64,000 bases of DNA from Sphingomonas sp. Leaf34 (GTDB lineage Bacteria; Pseudomonadota; Alphaproteobacteria; Sphingomonadales; Sphingomonadaceae). The notes beneath the pieces were generated by a model that saw only the letters and a list, made by a program, of their open reading frames with translations, was not told the origin of the DNA and ran no database searches. This document shows, one piece after another, positions 8,701 through 15,810 of the stretch; the first letter of the stretch is position 1, and each line of letters starts with the position of its first letter. The DNA is taken from NCBI RefSeq assembly GCF_001421805.1, contig NZ_LMLC01000003.1:236-64235 (forward strand), in the 5' to 3' direction. The position numbers and the translations under genes were made by a program.

Positions 8701-10302
8701 TTACATCCGGAACACGCCGAACGCGGGGCGTTCGGGGATGGGGGCGTTGAGCGTCGCGGCGAAGGCGAGGCCCAGGACGTCGCGGGTCTGTGCAGGATCG
8801 ATGATGCCGTCGTCCCACAGCCGCGCGGTCGCGTACCAGGGATTGCCCTCGTCCTCGTATTTCTGACGGACGGGGGCCTTGAACGCTTCGGCCTGTTCGG
8901 GCGTCCAGCCATCCGCGTCGCGGTGGACGGTCGCGAGCACTGACGCCGCCTGTTCGCCGCCCATCACGCTGATCCGGCTGTTGGGCCAGGTGAACAGGAA
9001 GCGGGGTGAGTAAGCGCGACCGCACATCCCGTAATTGCCCGCGCCGAAGCTGCCGCCGATCAGCACGGTGATCTTCGGCACGGTCGCGGTGGCGACCGCG
9101 GTGACGAGCTTTGCACCATGTTTCGCAATGCCTTCCGCCTCGTACTTGCCACCGACCATGAAGCCCGAAATGTTCTGGAGGAAGAGCAGCGGGATCTTGC
9201 GCTGGCAGGCGAGTTCGATGAAGTGTGCGCCCTTCTGTGCGCTCTCGCTGAACAGCACGCCGTTGTTGGCGAGGATCGCGACGGGGATGCCCCAGATATG
9301 CGCGAACCCGCAGACGAGGCTGGTGCCGTAGAGCGCCTTGAATTCGTTAAACGCGCTGCCGTCGACCAGCCGCGCGATGACCTCGTGGACGTCGTAGGGC
9401 GCGCGGACGTCGCTCGGGACGATTCCGTACAGCTCTTCGGGCGCGAATTTGGGCGGTCTGGGCTGCTGGAGGTTGACCGCGGTCTGCGCCTGGGGTTGCA
9501 GCGTCGAGACGATGTCGCGGACGATCGTCAGCGCGTGGTCGTCATTCTCGGCGACGTGATCGACCACGCCCGACCGGCGGCCATGCGTGTCGGCGCCACC
9601 GAGTTCCTCCGCGGAGATGATCTCGCCGGTGGCGGCCTTCACGAGCGGAGGCCCGGCGAGGAAGATCGTCCCCTGCCCGCGGACGATGATCGTCTCGTCG
9701 GACATCGCGGGAACGTAGGCGCCGCCGGCGGTGCAGCTGCCCATGACGCAGGCGATCTGCGGGATGCCGAGCGCGGACATCTGCGCCTGGTTGAAGAAGA
9801 TGCGGCCGAAGTGATCGCGGTCGGGAAAGACCTCCGCCTGGTGCGGCAGGTTCGCGCCGCCGCTGTCGACGAGGTAGATGCAGGGAAGCCGGTTTTCCTG
9901 CGCGATTTCCTGCGCGCGCAGGTGTTTCTTGACGGTCAGTGGGAAGTAGGTGCCGCCCTTCACCGTCGCGTCGTTGCACAGGATCATGCACTGGCGACCG
10001 GACACGCGGCCGATGCCGGCGATGACGCCGGCGCCGGGGACCTCATCGTCGTAGAGGCCGTTGGCGACGAGCTGGCCAATTTCGAGGAACGGCGAACCGG
10101 GATCGAGGAGGCGTTCGACGCGGTCGCGGGGGAGGAGTTTGCCGCGGGACGTGTGGCGCTCGCGCGACTTGGGCGAACCGCCAAGCGCGGTGCGCGCGAC
10201 GTCGTCGCGGAGGGTTTCGGCGAGCGCGCGGTTGTGCGCGGCGTTCGCGCGGAAGGTCTCGCTGTCGGGGGAGAGCGCCGAGGTGAGGACGGGGGCGGTC
10301 AT
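8701..10302 (-). CDS. liuB: Methylcrotonyl-CoA carboxylase carboxyltransferase beta subunit
   Basis: 533 aa from [17 protein letters not shown]. The frame continues upstream, but only through the palindromic repeat, so the internal ATG is the real start. Two crotonase-fold carboxyltransferase domains are visible: the acyl-CoA side with [37 protein letters not shown] and DSGGANLP, and the carboxybiotin side with [20 protein letters not shown] and MGGEQAAS. These segments are characteristic of methylcrotonyl-CoA carboxylase beta chains. It pairs with LiuD to carboxylate 3-methylcrotonyl-CoA to 3-methylglutaconyl-CoA. Between liuA and this gene is a 115-base spacer filled by a paired repeat. Confidence 0.94.
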   Translation of the reverse strand: MTAPVLTSALSPDSETFRANAAHNRALAETLRDDVARTALGGSPKSRERHTSRGKLLPRDRVERLLDPGSPFLEIGQLVANGLYDDEVPGAGVIAGIGRVSGRQCMILCNDATVKGGTYFPLTVKKHLRAQEIAQENRLPCIYLVDSGGANLPHQAEVFPDRDHFGRIFFNQAQMSALGIPQIACVMGSCTAGGAYVPAMSDETIIVRGQGTIFLAGPPLVKAATGEIISAEELGGADTHGRRSGVVDHVAENDDHALTIVRDIVSTLQPQAQTAVNLQQPRPPKFAPEELYGIVPSDVRAPYDVHEVIARLVDGSAFNEFKALYGTSLVCGFAHIWGIPVAILANNGVLFSESAQKGAHFIELACQRKIPLLFLQNISGFMVGGKYEAEGIAKHGAKLVTAVATATVPKITVLIGGSFGAGNYGMCGRAYSPRFLFTWPNSRISVMGGEQAASVLATVHRDADGWTPEQAEAFKAPVRQKYEDEGNPWYATARLWDDGIIDPAQTRDVLGLAFAATLNAPIPERPAFGVFRM

Positions 10303-10308
10303 CTGATT

Positions 10309-10404
10309 CCCCTCCCGCTTGCGGGAGGGGTTAGGGGAGGGAATGCGGCAATGGAGGACGCTTGTGGCGTGCCCTCCCCCGACCCCTCCCGCAAGCGGGA
10401 GGGG
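10309..10404. repeat. Paired inverted palindromic repeat between liuB and liuA
   Basis: A 33-base arm (10309-10341) containing the palindrome CCCCTCCCGC-TTGCGGGAGGGG returns in inverted orientation at 10372-10404 with two mismatches, separated by a 30-base spacer. The whole could fold as one long hairpin or two short ones. It is inside an operon, so if it terminates transcription it would do so only partly. Confidence 0.8.
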
Positions 10405-10417
10405 AGCAGTAGGCGCG

Positions 10418-11584
10418 TCACTGCGCCACCTTGGGGGCGGCACCGATCAGTTCGCGGCCGATCAGCATGCGGCGGATCTCGTTCGTGCCCGCACCGATGT
10501 CGAGCAGCTTGGCATCGCGCATGAAGCGTTCGACCGGCCAGTCCTTGGTGTACCCTGCCCCGCCGAGCGCCTGGATCGATTCGAGCGACACCTTCACCGC
10601 GCTCTCGCTCGCCAGCAGGATGGCCCCTGCCGCATCGAACCGCGTGGTCTTGCCCGCGTCGCACGACTTGGCGACCGCGTAGACATACGCGCGTGCCGAG
10701 CTGAGCGCGACGTACATGTCGGCGACCTTCGCCTGGATCAGCTGGAACTGCCCGATCGGCGTGCCGAACTGCTTGCGCTCGCGCACGTACGGGATCACCA
10801 CGTCGAGGCACGCCTGCATGATCCCGAGCTGGATCCCGGCGAGCACCGCGCGCTCGTAATCGAGGCCCGACATCAGCACGCCGACGCCACCATTTTCGGG
10901 GCCCATGACGTTCTCGGCGGGCACGACGCAATCGGTGAACACGAGTTCGGCGGTCGGCGACCCGCGCATCCCCATCTTGTCGATCTTCTGGCCGATCGAA
11001 AAGCCGGGCATGTCCTTCTCGATCAGGAACGCTGTGATCCCGCGCGAGCCTTCGCCGGTCTTCGCATAGACGACGAGCGTATCCGCGTACGTCGCGTTGG
11101 TGATCCAGAATTTGGTGCCGTTGAGGACGTAGCCCGCGTCGGTCTTGACCGCTTTCAGCTTCATCGAGACGACGTCGGAGCCGGCGCCCGCCTCGGACAT
11201 GGCGAGGCTGCCGACATGCTCGCCCGAGACGAGCTTGGGCAGATACTTGGCCTTCTGCTCAGGGCTCCCCCAGCGGCGGATCTGGTTGACGCACAGGTTC
11301 GAATGCGCGCCGTAGCTGAGCCCGATCGACGCCGATGCGCGCGACACTTCCTCGACCGCGACGACATGTTCGAGATAGCCGAGGCCGAGGCCGCCATATT
11401 CCTCCTCGACGGTGATGCCGTGGAGCCCGAGTTCGCCCATCGCCGGCCAGAGCTCGCGCGGGAACCAGTCGTCCGCATCGATCTTCGCGGCCAGCGGCGC
11501 GATCTTGTCCGCGGCGAACCGCTGCGTGCTCTCGCGGATCATGTCCGCCGATTCGCCCAGCGCGAAATCGAAATCGTTCAGCAT
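10418..11584 (-). CDS. liuA: Isovaleryl-CoA dehydrogenase
   Basis: 388 aa, full length for acyl-CoA dehydrogenases. The N-terminal helical domain is followed by the FAD-binding beta domain ([37 protein letters not shown]) and the C-terminal helical domain ([35 protein letters not shown]). The segment [11 protein letters not shown] supplies Glu244, which sits where human isovaleryl-CoA dehydrogenase has its catalytic Glu, rather than at the position used by short- and medium-chain enzymes. It oxidises isovaleryl-CoA to 3-methylcrotonyl-CoA, the substrate of LiuBD encoded downstream. It is the first gene of the minus-strand operon and is divergent from a Crp/Fnr-type regulator; a small hairpin at 11599-11615 lies in the leader. 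Confidence 0.95.
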   Translation of the reverse strand: MLNDFDFALGESADMIRESTQRFAADKIAPLAAKIDADDWFPRELWPAMGELGLHGITVEEEYGGLGLGYLEHVVAVEEVSRASASIGLSYGAHSNLCVNQIRRWGSPEQKAKYLPKLVSGEHVGSLAMSEAGAGSDVVSMKLKAVKTDAGYVLNGTKFWITNATYADTLVVYAKTGEGSRGITAFLIEKDMPGFSIGQKIDKMGMRGSPTAELVFTDCVVPAENVMGPENGGVGVLMSGLDYERAVLAGIQLGIMQACLDVVIPYVRERKQFGTPIGQFQLIQAKVADMYVALSSARAYVYAVAKSCDAGKTTRFDAAGAILLASESAVKVSLESIQALGGAGYTKDWPVERFMRDAKLLDIGAGTNEIRRMLIGRELIGAAPKVAQ

Positions 11585-11743
11585 GCCATCTCCGTGTCGC
11601 CTCGCTTGCCGAGGCTTGTTGCGCGGCGACTAGCACAGCGTTTCCTTGCGCGAAACCGGCGGAAAAGCGGTCCTCCCCCTTCCCGCTGCGCGATGTTCGT
11701 GCGAACGATATCCGTTCATGGGGCGTGGACGTAAGGCACGAAG

Positions 11744-12478
11744 ATGCAATTGAGCGGTTTGATCGCGCGGCTAAGTCGACATCTCGACCTGACCGATGCG
11801 GAGCGGGAAGCGATCCTGCAGGCGGAAAAGGGCGAACGGCGCCTGAAGGCCGGCGACGTACTGATGGCGGAAGGGGGCGAAAGCCATGCGCTGTACGTCG
11901 TCCGGCAGGGCTGGCTGCATTCGTCGACCAAACTGATCACGGGGGGCCGGCAGATCCTGCGGTTCCATTATGCAGGCGACCTGATCGGCACGTCGAGCAT
12001 GGCGTGGTCGCAGGCGGCGGCGACGCTGACCGCGATCTCGGACTGCATCGTCATCGAGATGCCCAAGACCGCGCTCGGGCTGCTGTTCCGCGCGCAACCG
12101 CGGATCGCCGGGCTGCTCTATGCGATCGCCGCCGCGGAGAATGTCGCGATGAGCGACCGGCTGACGACGATCGGCCGGATGGGGGCGAGCGAACGGCTGT
12201 CCACGCTGCTGCTCGATATCATGGCGCGGCTGCGCGTGACCGCGGGCGGGATCGTCGACTCGTTCGACCTGCCGTTGACGCAGACCGATATCGGCGACGC
12301 GCTCGGGCTGACCAAGGTGCACGTCAACCGGACGATCCGCGCGCTGGAGAAGGCCGGGGTGATCGAACGGACCGGGCGCCGCGTCAAGATCGTCGACGAA
12401 GCGGCGCTGGTCGCGGCGACCGGCTTCACCGATCGCTATGGTGAGATCGAGACGGCGTGGTTGCCGCCTGCTGCATGA
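11744..12478 (+). CDS. Crp/Fnr family transcriptional regulator
   Basis: 244 aa. An N-terminal cyclic-nucleotide-binding-like beta barrel (residues about 5-125, with GDVLMAEGGESHALYVVRQGWLHSS) is followed by a long dimerisation helix and a winged HTH (178-208, LTQTDIGDALGLTKVHVNRTIRALEKAGVI). No FNR-type N-terminal Cys cluster is present, and the usual cAMP-contacting Arg pattern is not evident, so the ligand is unknown. Sphingomonads have many such regulators. It is transcribed divergently from liuA across a 159-base spacer; regulation of the liu operon by it is possible but only inferred from position. Confidence 0.88.
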   Translation: MQLSGLIARLSRHLDLTDAEREAILQAEKGERRLKAGDVLMAEGGESHALYVVRQGWLHSSTKLITGGRQILRFHYAGDLIGTSSMAWSQAAATLTAISDCIVIEMPKTALGLLFRAQPRIAGLLYAIAAAENVAMSDRLTTIGRMGASERLSTLLLDIMARLRVTAGGIVDSFDLPLTQTDIGDALGLTKVHVNRTIRALEKAGVIERTGRRVKIVDEAALVAATGFTDRYGEIETAWLPPAA

Positions 12479-12521
12479 CGGCGTGCCGACCCTCACCCGG
12501 ACGGGGAGGATGGTTGCGGCG

Positions 12522-12866
12522 TCAGGTGCGGTCGACGACGAACAGCGTGACGCGGTCGTATTTGATGTCGCCCGGGTTGAAGATCGCATCGGGGACGAAC
12601 GGCCGGTCGGTGACCTCGATATCCTTCAGCCCCGCGAGCTTGAACGTCCCTAGCTTGATCTCTTTCGGCGGCTGGCCATCACGCTCGAGCGTGATCGCAT
12701 CGACGAACACGTCATCATGCTTGGTATAGAGGATGTGCGGGGCCAGCGTGCAGACCATCCGGTTGTAGGTCGCGGTAATGCATTTGCGCAGCGCGATCGC
12801 CTGCAGCAGCAGCGCGTTGGCATTGGCGGGAGCGGACTGGTCTGGGGTCGAGGTCATGTTGTGCAT
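12522..12866 (-). CDS. Short WYL-domain-like protein
   Basis: 114 aa. After a polar N terminus, ALLLQAIALRKCITATYNR resembles the start of a WYL domain (helix followed by the first beta strand). Alternating hydrophobic strands then lead to TLFVVDRT at the end. There is no HTH domain, so it would be a stand-alone WYL-like module rather than a full regulator. Small proteins of this kind are common in sphingomonads and have no known function. It is convergent with the Crp gene (43-base gap) and precedes the transglutaminase pair by 80 bases on the opposite-strand map. Confidence 0.65.
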   Translation of the reverse strand: MHNMTSTPDQSAPANANALLLQAIALRKCITATYNRMVCTLAPHILYTKHDDVFVDAITLERDGQPPKEIKLGTFKLAGLKDIEVTDRPFVPDAIFNPGDIKYDRVTLFVVDRT

Positions 12867-12946
12867 CGCAGCATAAATTGAAGGATCGGTGCCGTTAGGC
12901 CGAACGCGCTACAGGCGACAAGGGCTAACTTGCGGCGATACCCGGT

Positions 12947-13762
12947 TTAGCCCGCCGGCTCCACCTCGTCGGTGTGGACGTCGAACCCGACCAGACGCGC
13001 CGGACCGAAGCTGGTGGTCAGCGCGGTATCGGTCGCGTCGCGGCCGCGTGCCATCAGGATGCGGCCGATCCGCGGCCGGTTGTGACGCGCGTCGAGCGTG
13101 TGCCACGTGCCGCTCAGATACACGTCGAACCATGCGGAGAAATCCATCGGCGCGTCGACCGGCGGGATGCCGATGTCGCCGAGATAGCCGGTACAGTAGC
13201 GCGCCGGGATGTTCATGCAGCGGCACAGGGTGACGGCGAGATGCGCGAAATCGCGACAGACGCCCTGGCGTTCCTGATAGACGTCCCACGCGGTCTTGGT
13301 CGACCGCGCGAAATGATAGCCGAACTCGACATGATTGTGCGTGAAGTCGACGATCGCCTGGACGCGCTGCCAGCCCGCGGGAATGTGCCCGAACAGCGAC
13401 CAGGCGGTCTCCGACAAGCGGTCGGTCTCGCAATACCGGCTGCCGAGCAGATAGATGATGATGTCGTCGGGGAGATCCTGCACCGCGTGTTGGACCGCGT
13501 CGGGCGAGACCGGATCGGGCAGGCCGCTATCCTCGATCGTGAAGTCGCACGACAGCGTCAGGCCGCCCTTCGGCACCGTGAAGCGCGTGCAGACGTTCCC
13601 GAACGCGTCGAGATAATCATAGGTCGGCACGTCGGGACCCGCGGCGATCCGGTGCGGCGTCACGAAATCCTTGTTGCGCGACGGGTGCACGCTGAGCATC
13701 GCCAGCATCGGTGTCTCGACGTCGGTTTCGAAACGAATGTCATAGCCAGCGCGGATCAGCAT
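12947..13762 (-). CDS. Transglutaminase-like protein (His of triad replaced)
   Basis: 271 aa from MLIRAGYDIRFE; this ATG follows a G-rich ribosome binding site and lies 14 bases after the stop of the upstream transglutaminase gene. A beta-rich N-terminal region precedes the transglutaminase core: QGVCRDFAHL has nucleophile Cys169, and GTWHTLDAR supplies Asp224. The strand that normally carries the catalytic His (xHAWxxV) reads DFSAWFDVYL, so Ser209 occupies the His position. His221 lies close to the Asp and might substitute. Family members are cysteine proteases or amide hydrolases, so activity here is uncertain. Co-transcribed with the next transglutaminase. Confidence 0.85.
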   Translation of the reverse strand: MLIRAGYDIRFETDVETPMLAMLSVHPSRNKDFVTPHRIAAGPDVPTYDYLDAFGNVCTRFTVPKGGLTLSCDFTIEDSGLPDPVSPDAVQHAVQDLPDDIIIYLLGSRYCETDRLSETAWSLFGHIPAGWQRVQAIVDFTHNHVEFGYHFARSTKTAWDVYQERQGVCRDFAHLAVTLCRCMNIPARYCTGYLGDIGIPPVDAPMDFSAWFDVYLSGTWHTLDARHNRPRIGRILMARGRDATDTALTTSFGPARLVGFDVHTDEVEPAG

Positions 13763-13776
13763 CGATGTCCCCCTAT

Positions 13777-14685
13777 TCAAGCTGTTAGCGATGTATGTTG
13801 CATGACCGTCTCATCCTCGTCGACGGTGATGTCGACCGACACTGTCATGTCGAGAAAGCTGCCGGGAAAGCCGCTCCAGGTGCCGGACACAGGGACCGCC
13901 TGGTAGATATCGCGGGCGACCGCGACGCGGATCAGCCCGCGGTTGCCGACGATGCCGTTGGTCGGATCGAACTCGACCCACCCCGAACCGGGGATATACA
14001 CGCGGACCCAGGCATGCGTGCTGCCGCCGCCGGTGCGGCTCTCCCGCCGTGTCGGATTGTAGACATAGCCCGAGACGAACCGCGCCGCGAAACCGAGCGC
14101 GCGAACCGCCTCGATCATCAGCATTGCATAGTCGCGGCACGTGCCCTTGCGCCGCGCAAGCGTCTCGATCGGCGATTGCGTGCCCTTTTCGGGCCGCTGG
14201 ACATAGGTGAACTCGCGTTTGATCGCCGCGGTCATTTCGGAGAGCATCGCGAGCGTATCGGTCTGCCCGCCAGGCGCGACGAAGCGCCGCGCCCAGGTGT
14301 CGATCTGGCGCAGCGGATCATGATGCTGGCGCTCGATCGAACGGAGTAGGTCGGGCATTTCCTCCGACGAATAGGTGAACGGATAAAAGCGCGCATAGCG
14401 TTCGATATCGACGTTCTGGAGTTCGGCGGGGCTGTGATCGAGCCGGACGCGGCTGTCGATCACGAGGTCCTTGGCGCGCTTGTCGAAGCTGGCGATCGCG
14501 ACCGCATTGCCGAACACGTCGTGCAGCCAGCGCACGTCACAGGGCTCGGGGGTGATCGCGAGCTGCGTGTCGATCAGCCGCTGGTCGTAGCTTTCGCGCG
14601 GCCGAACCATGATCCGGTGCTCGCCGAACGCAACCGGTTGGCGATACGCGTATTTGGTTACATGAGAAAGCGTTAGAGATGGCAT
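13777..14685 (-). CDS. Transglutaminase family protein with N-terminal beta domain
   Basis: 302 aa from MPSLTLSHVTKYAYRQPV, the standard opening of this family; ATGs further upstream overlap the divergent gene and add no family sequence. The N-terminal beta-strand domain (bacterial transglutaminase-like N-terminal region, about 1-100) leads into the core with an intact triad: Cys183 (KGTCRDYA), His224 (GSTHAWVRVY) and Asp240 (WVEFDPTN). Probably a cytoplasmic cysteine protease or amidohydrolase acting on isopeptide or gamma-glutamyl-type bonds. Paired with a second transglutaminase-like gene and divergent, 16 bases away, from an N-formylglutamate amidohydrolase-like gene. Confidence 0.88.
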   Translation of the reverse strand: MPSLTLSHVTKYAYRQPVAFGEHRIMVRPRESYDQRLIDTQLAITPEPCDVRWLHDVFGNAVAIASFDKRAKDLVIDSRVRLDHSPAELQNVDIERYARFYPFTYSSEEMPDLLRSIERQHHDPLRQIDTWARRFVAPGGQTDTLAMLSEMTAAIKREFTYVQRPEKGTQSPIETLARRKGTCRDYAMLMIEAVRALGFAARFVSGYVYNPTRRESRTGGGSTHAWVRVYIPGSGWVEFDPTNGIVGNRGLIRVAVARDIYQAVPVSGTWSGFPGSFLDMTVSVDITVDEDETVMQHTSLTA

Positions 14686-14701
14686 CGAGGATCCACGTCG
14701 C

Positions 14702-15490
14702 ATGAACAGCACTGCCAGCCAATCGCTGCTTGGGACCGAAGATGCCGCACCGGTCATGGTGGTCAACCCCAAAGGCGCGTCATCGTTCCTGCTGATCGGC
14801 GATCATGCCGGAAATGCCGTACCGCAGGCGCTGGGGTCGCTGGGGCTGAGCGACACGGACCTGTCGCGGCATATCGGCTGGGACATCGGCATCGGCGAAC
14901 TCGGCGCGCTGCTCGCGGAAAGGCTCGACGCGGTGTTCGTCCGTCAGACCTATTCGCGGCTGGTGATCGACTGCAACCGCAGCCCGAGCCAGCCCGATCT
15001 GATTGCCGAGGTCAGCGACGCGACGGTCGTGCCGGGCAACGCCGCGCTCGACGACGCGGCCCGCGCCGCGCGGTTTGCCGAAATCCACACGCCCTACCAG
15101 GCGGCGATCGCAGACGAGATCGCGCGGCGCGATGCGGCGGGAATGGCGACGGTACTGGTCGCGCTGCACAGCTTCACGCCGGCGATGCAGGGCGCGCTGC
15201 GGGATCAGGACCGCCCCTGGCATATCGGCATCCTGCATGACGGCGGCGACACCGCGTTCGCGCATGCGCTGCTCGACGTGCTGCGCCAGGAGGCGGATCT
15301 GGTTGTCGGCGACAACCAGCCCTACCGGATGGACCTGATCGACTATACGATCCCGCGTCACGCCTATCCCGAACGGCGGCCATATGCCGAGATCGAGGTG
15401 CGGCAAGATCTGCTTGGCTCGACCGACGGGTGTTCGGCATGGGCCGACCGACTGGCACGCCTGCTGCCTGACGCGCTGGCCAAGGTCTAG
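14702..15490 (+). CDS. N-formylglutamate amidohydrolase family protein
   Basis: 262 aa. The fold signature is visible in LLIGDHAGNAVPQALG (metal-binding His region), HIGWDIGIGELGALLAERLDA, TYSRLVIDCNRSPSQPDLI, LHSFTPAM and YAEIEVRQDLL. The family is a zinc-dependent amidase related to carboxypeptidases; the classical HutG2 acts on N-formylglutamate, but no hut genes are nearby. The neighbours are two transglutaminase-like proteins, so a role in hydrolysing amide-linked peptides or conjugates is at least as likely. Its ATG lies 16 bases from the divergent transglutaminase start, so the two promoters must overlap the coding regions. Confidence 0.85.
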   Translation: MNSTASQSLLGTEDAAPVMVVNPKGASSFLLIGDHAGNAVPQALGSLGLSDTDLSRHIGWDIGIGELGALLAERLDAVFVRQTYSRLVIDCNRSPSQPDLIAEVSDATVVPGNAALDDAARAARFAEIHTPYQAAIADEIARRDAAGMATVLVALHSFTPAMQGALRDQDRPWHIGILHDGGDTAFAHALLDVLRQEADLVVGDNQPYRMDLIDYTIPRHAYPERRPYAEIEVRQDLLGSTDGCSAWADRLARLLPDALAKV

Positions 15491-15810
15491 CGCGGATCGA
15501 CGTCCGATCTGCATCGAAGCGGTTGACCTATCTTCGGGCGGGATCGACGGGGTGATGACCGCGCTATTGCTCTTCCGCCCTCAGCCAAAGGGCTGAAAAA
15601 TGCGCTGGCAGGACGGCTCCTGCTCGTCGCGGAGCCATACTGGTCGAAGGTGTGGCATGGGGTACCGACTATGCGCCCTGGATACGCGGCGGATGCGGCG
15701 GGGATGATGGATCGTCTTGCCGGCGGTGTGCGTTTGCTGCGTGGCCCGATCCTGTCCATCCCGATCCTATCCGTCTGTTACCCTACCCCTCTTGTCGAAA
15801 TACGAGCGTG
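15491..15810. other. 320-base intergenic stretch, no gene seen
   Basis: Between the amidohydrolase and the histidine kinase. The kinase reading frame stays open upstream to 15652 but loses any family resemblance before 15811. A small hairpin (CAGCC-AAAG-GGCTG followed by five A) lies near 15581-15599. No promoter can be assigned with confidence. Confidence 0.5.

Noticed and set aside
15652..15810. N-terminal extension of the histidine kinase
   Set aside because: The extra codons (Trp/Cys/Gly-rich) show no PAS or signal features; the ATG at 15811 begins just before the first PAS domain.
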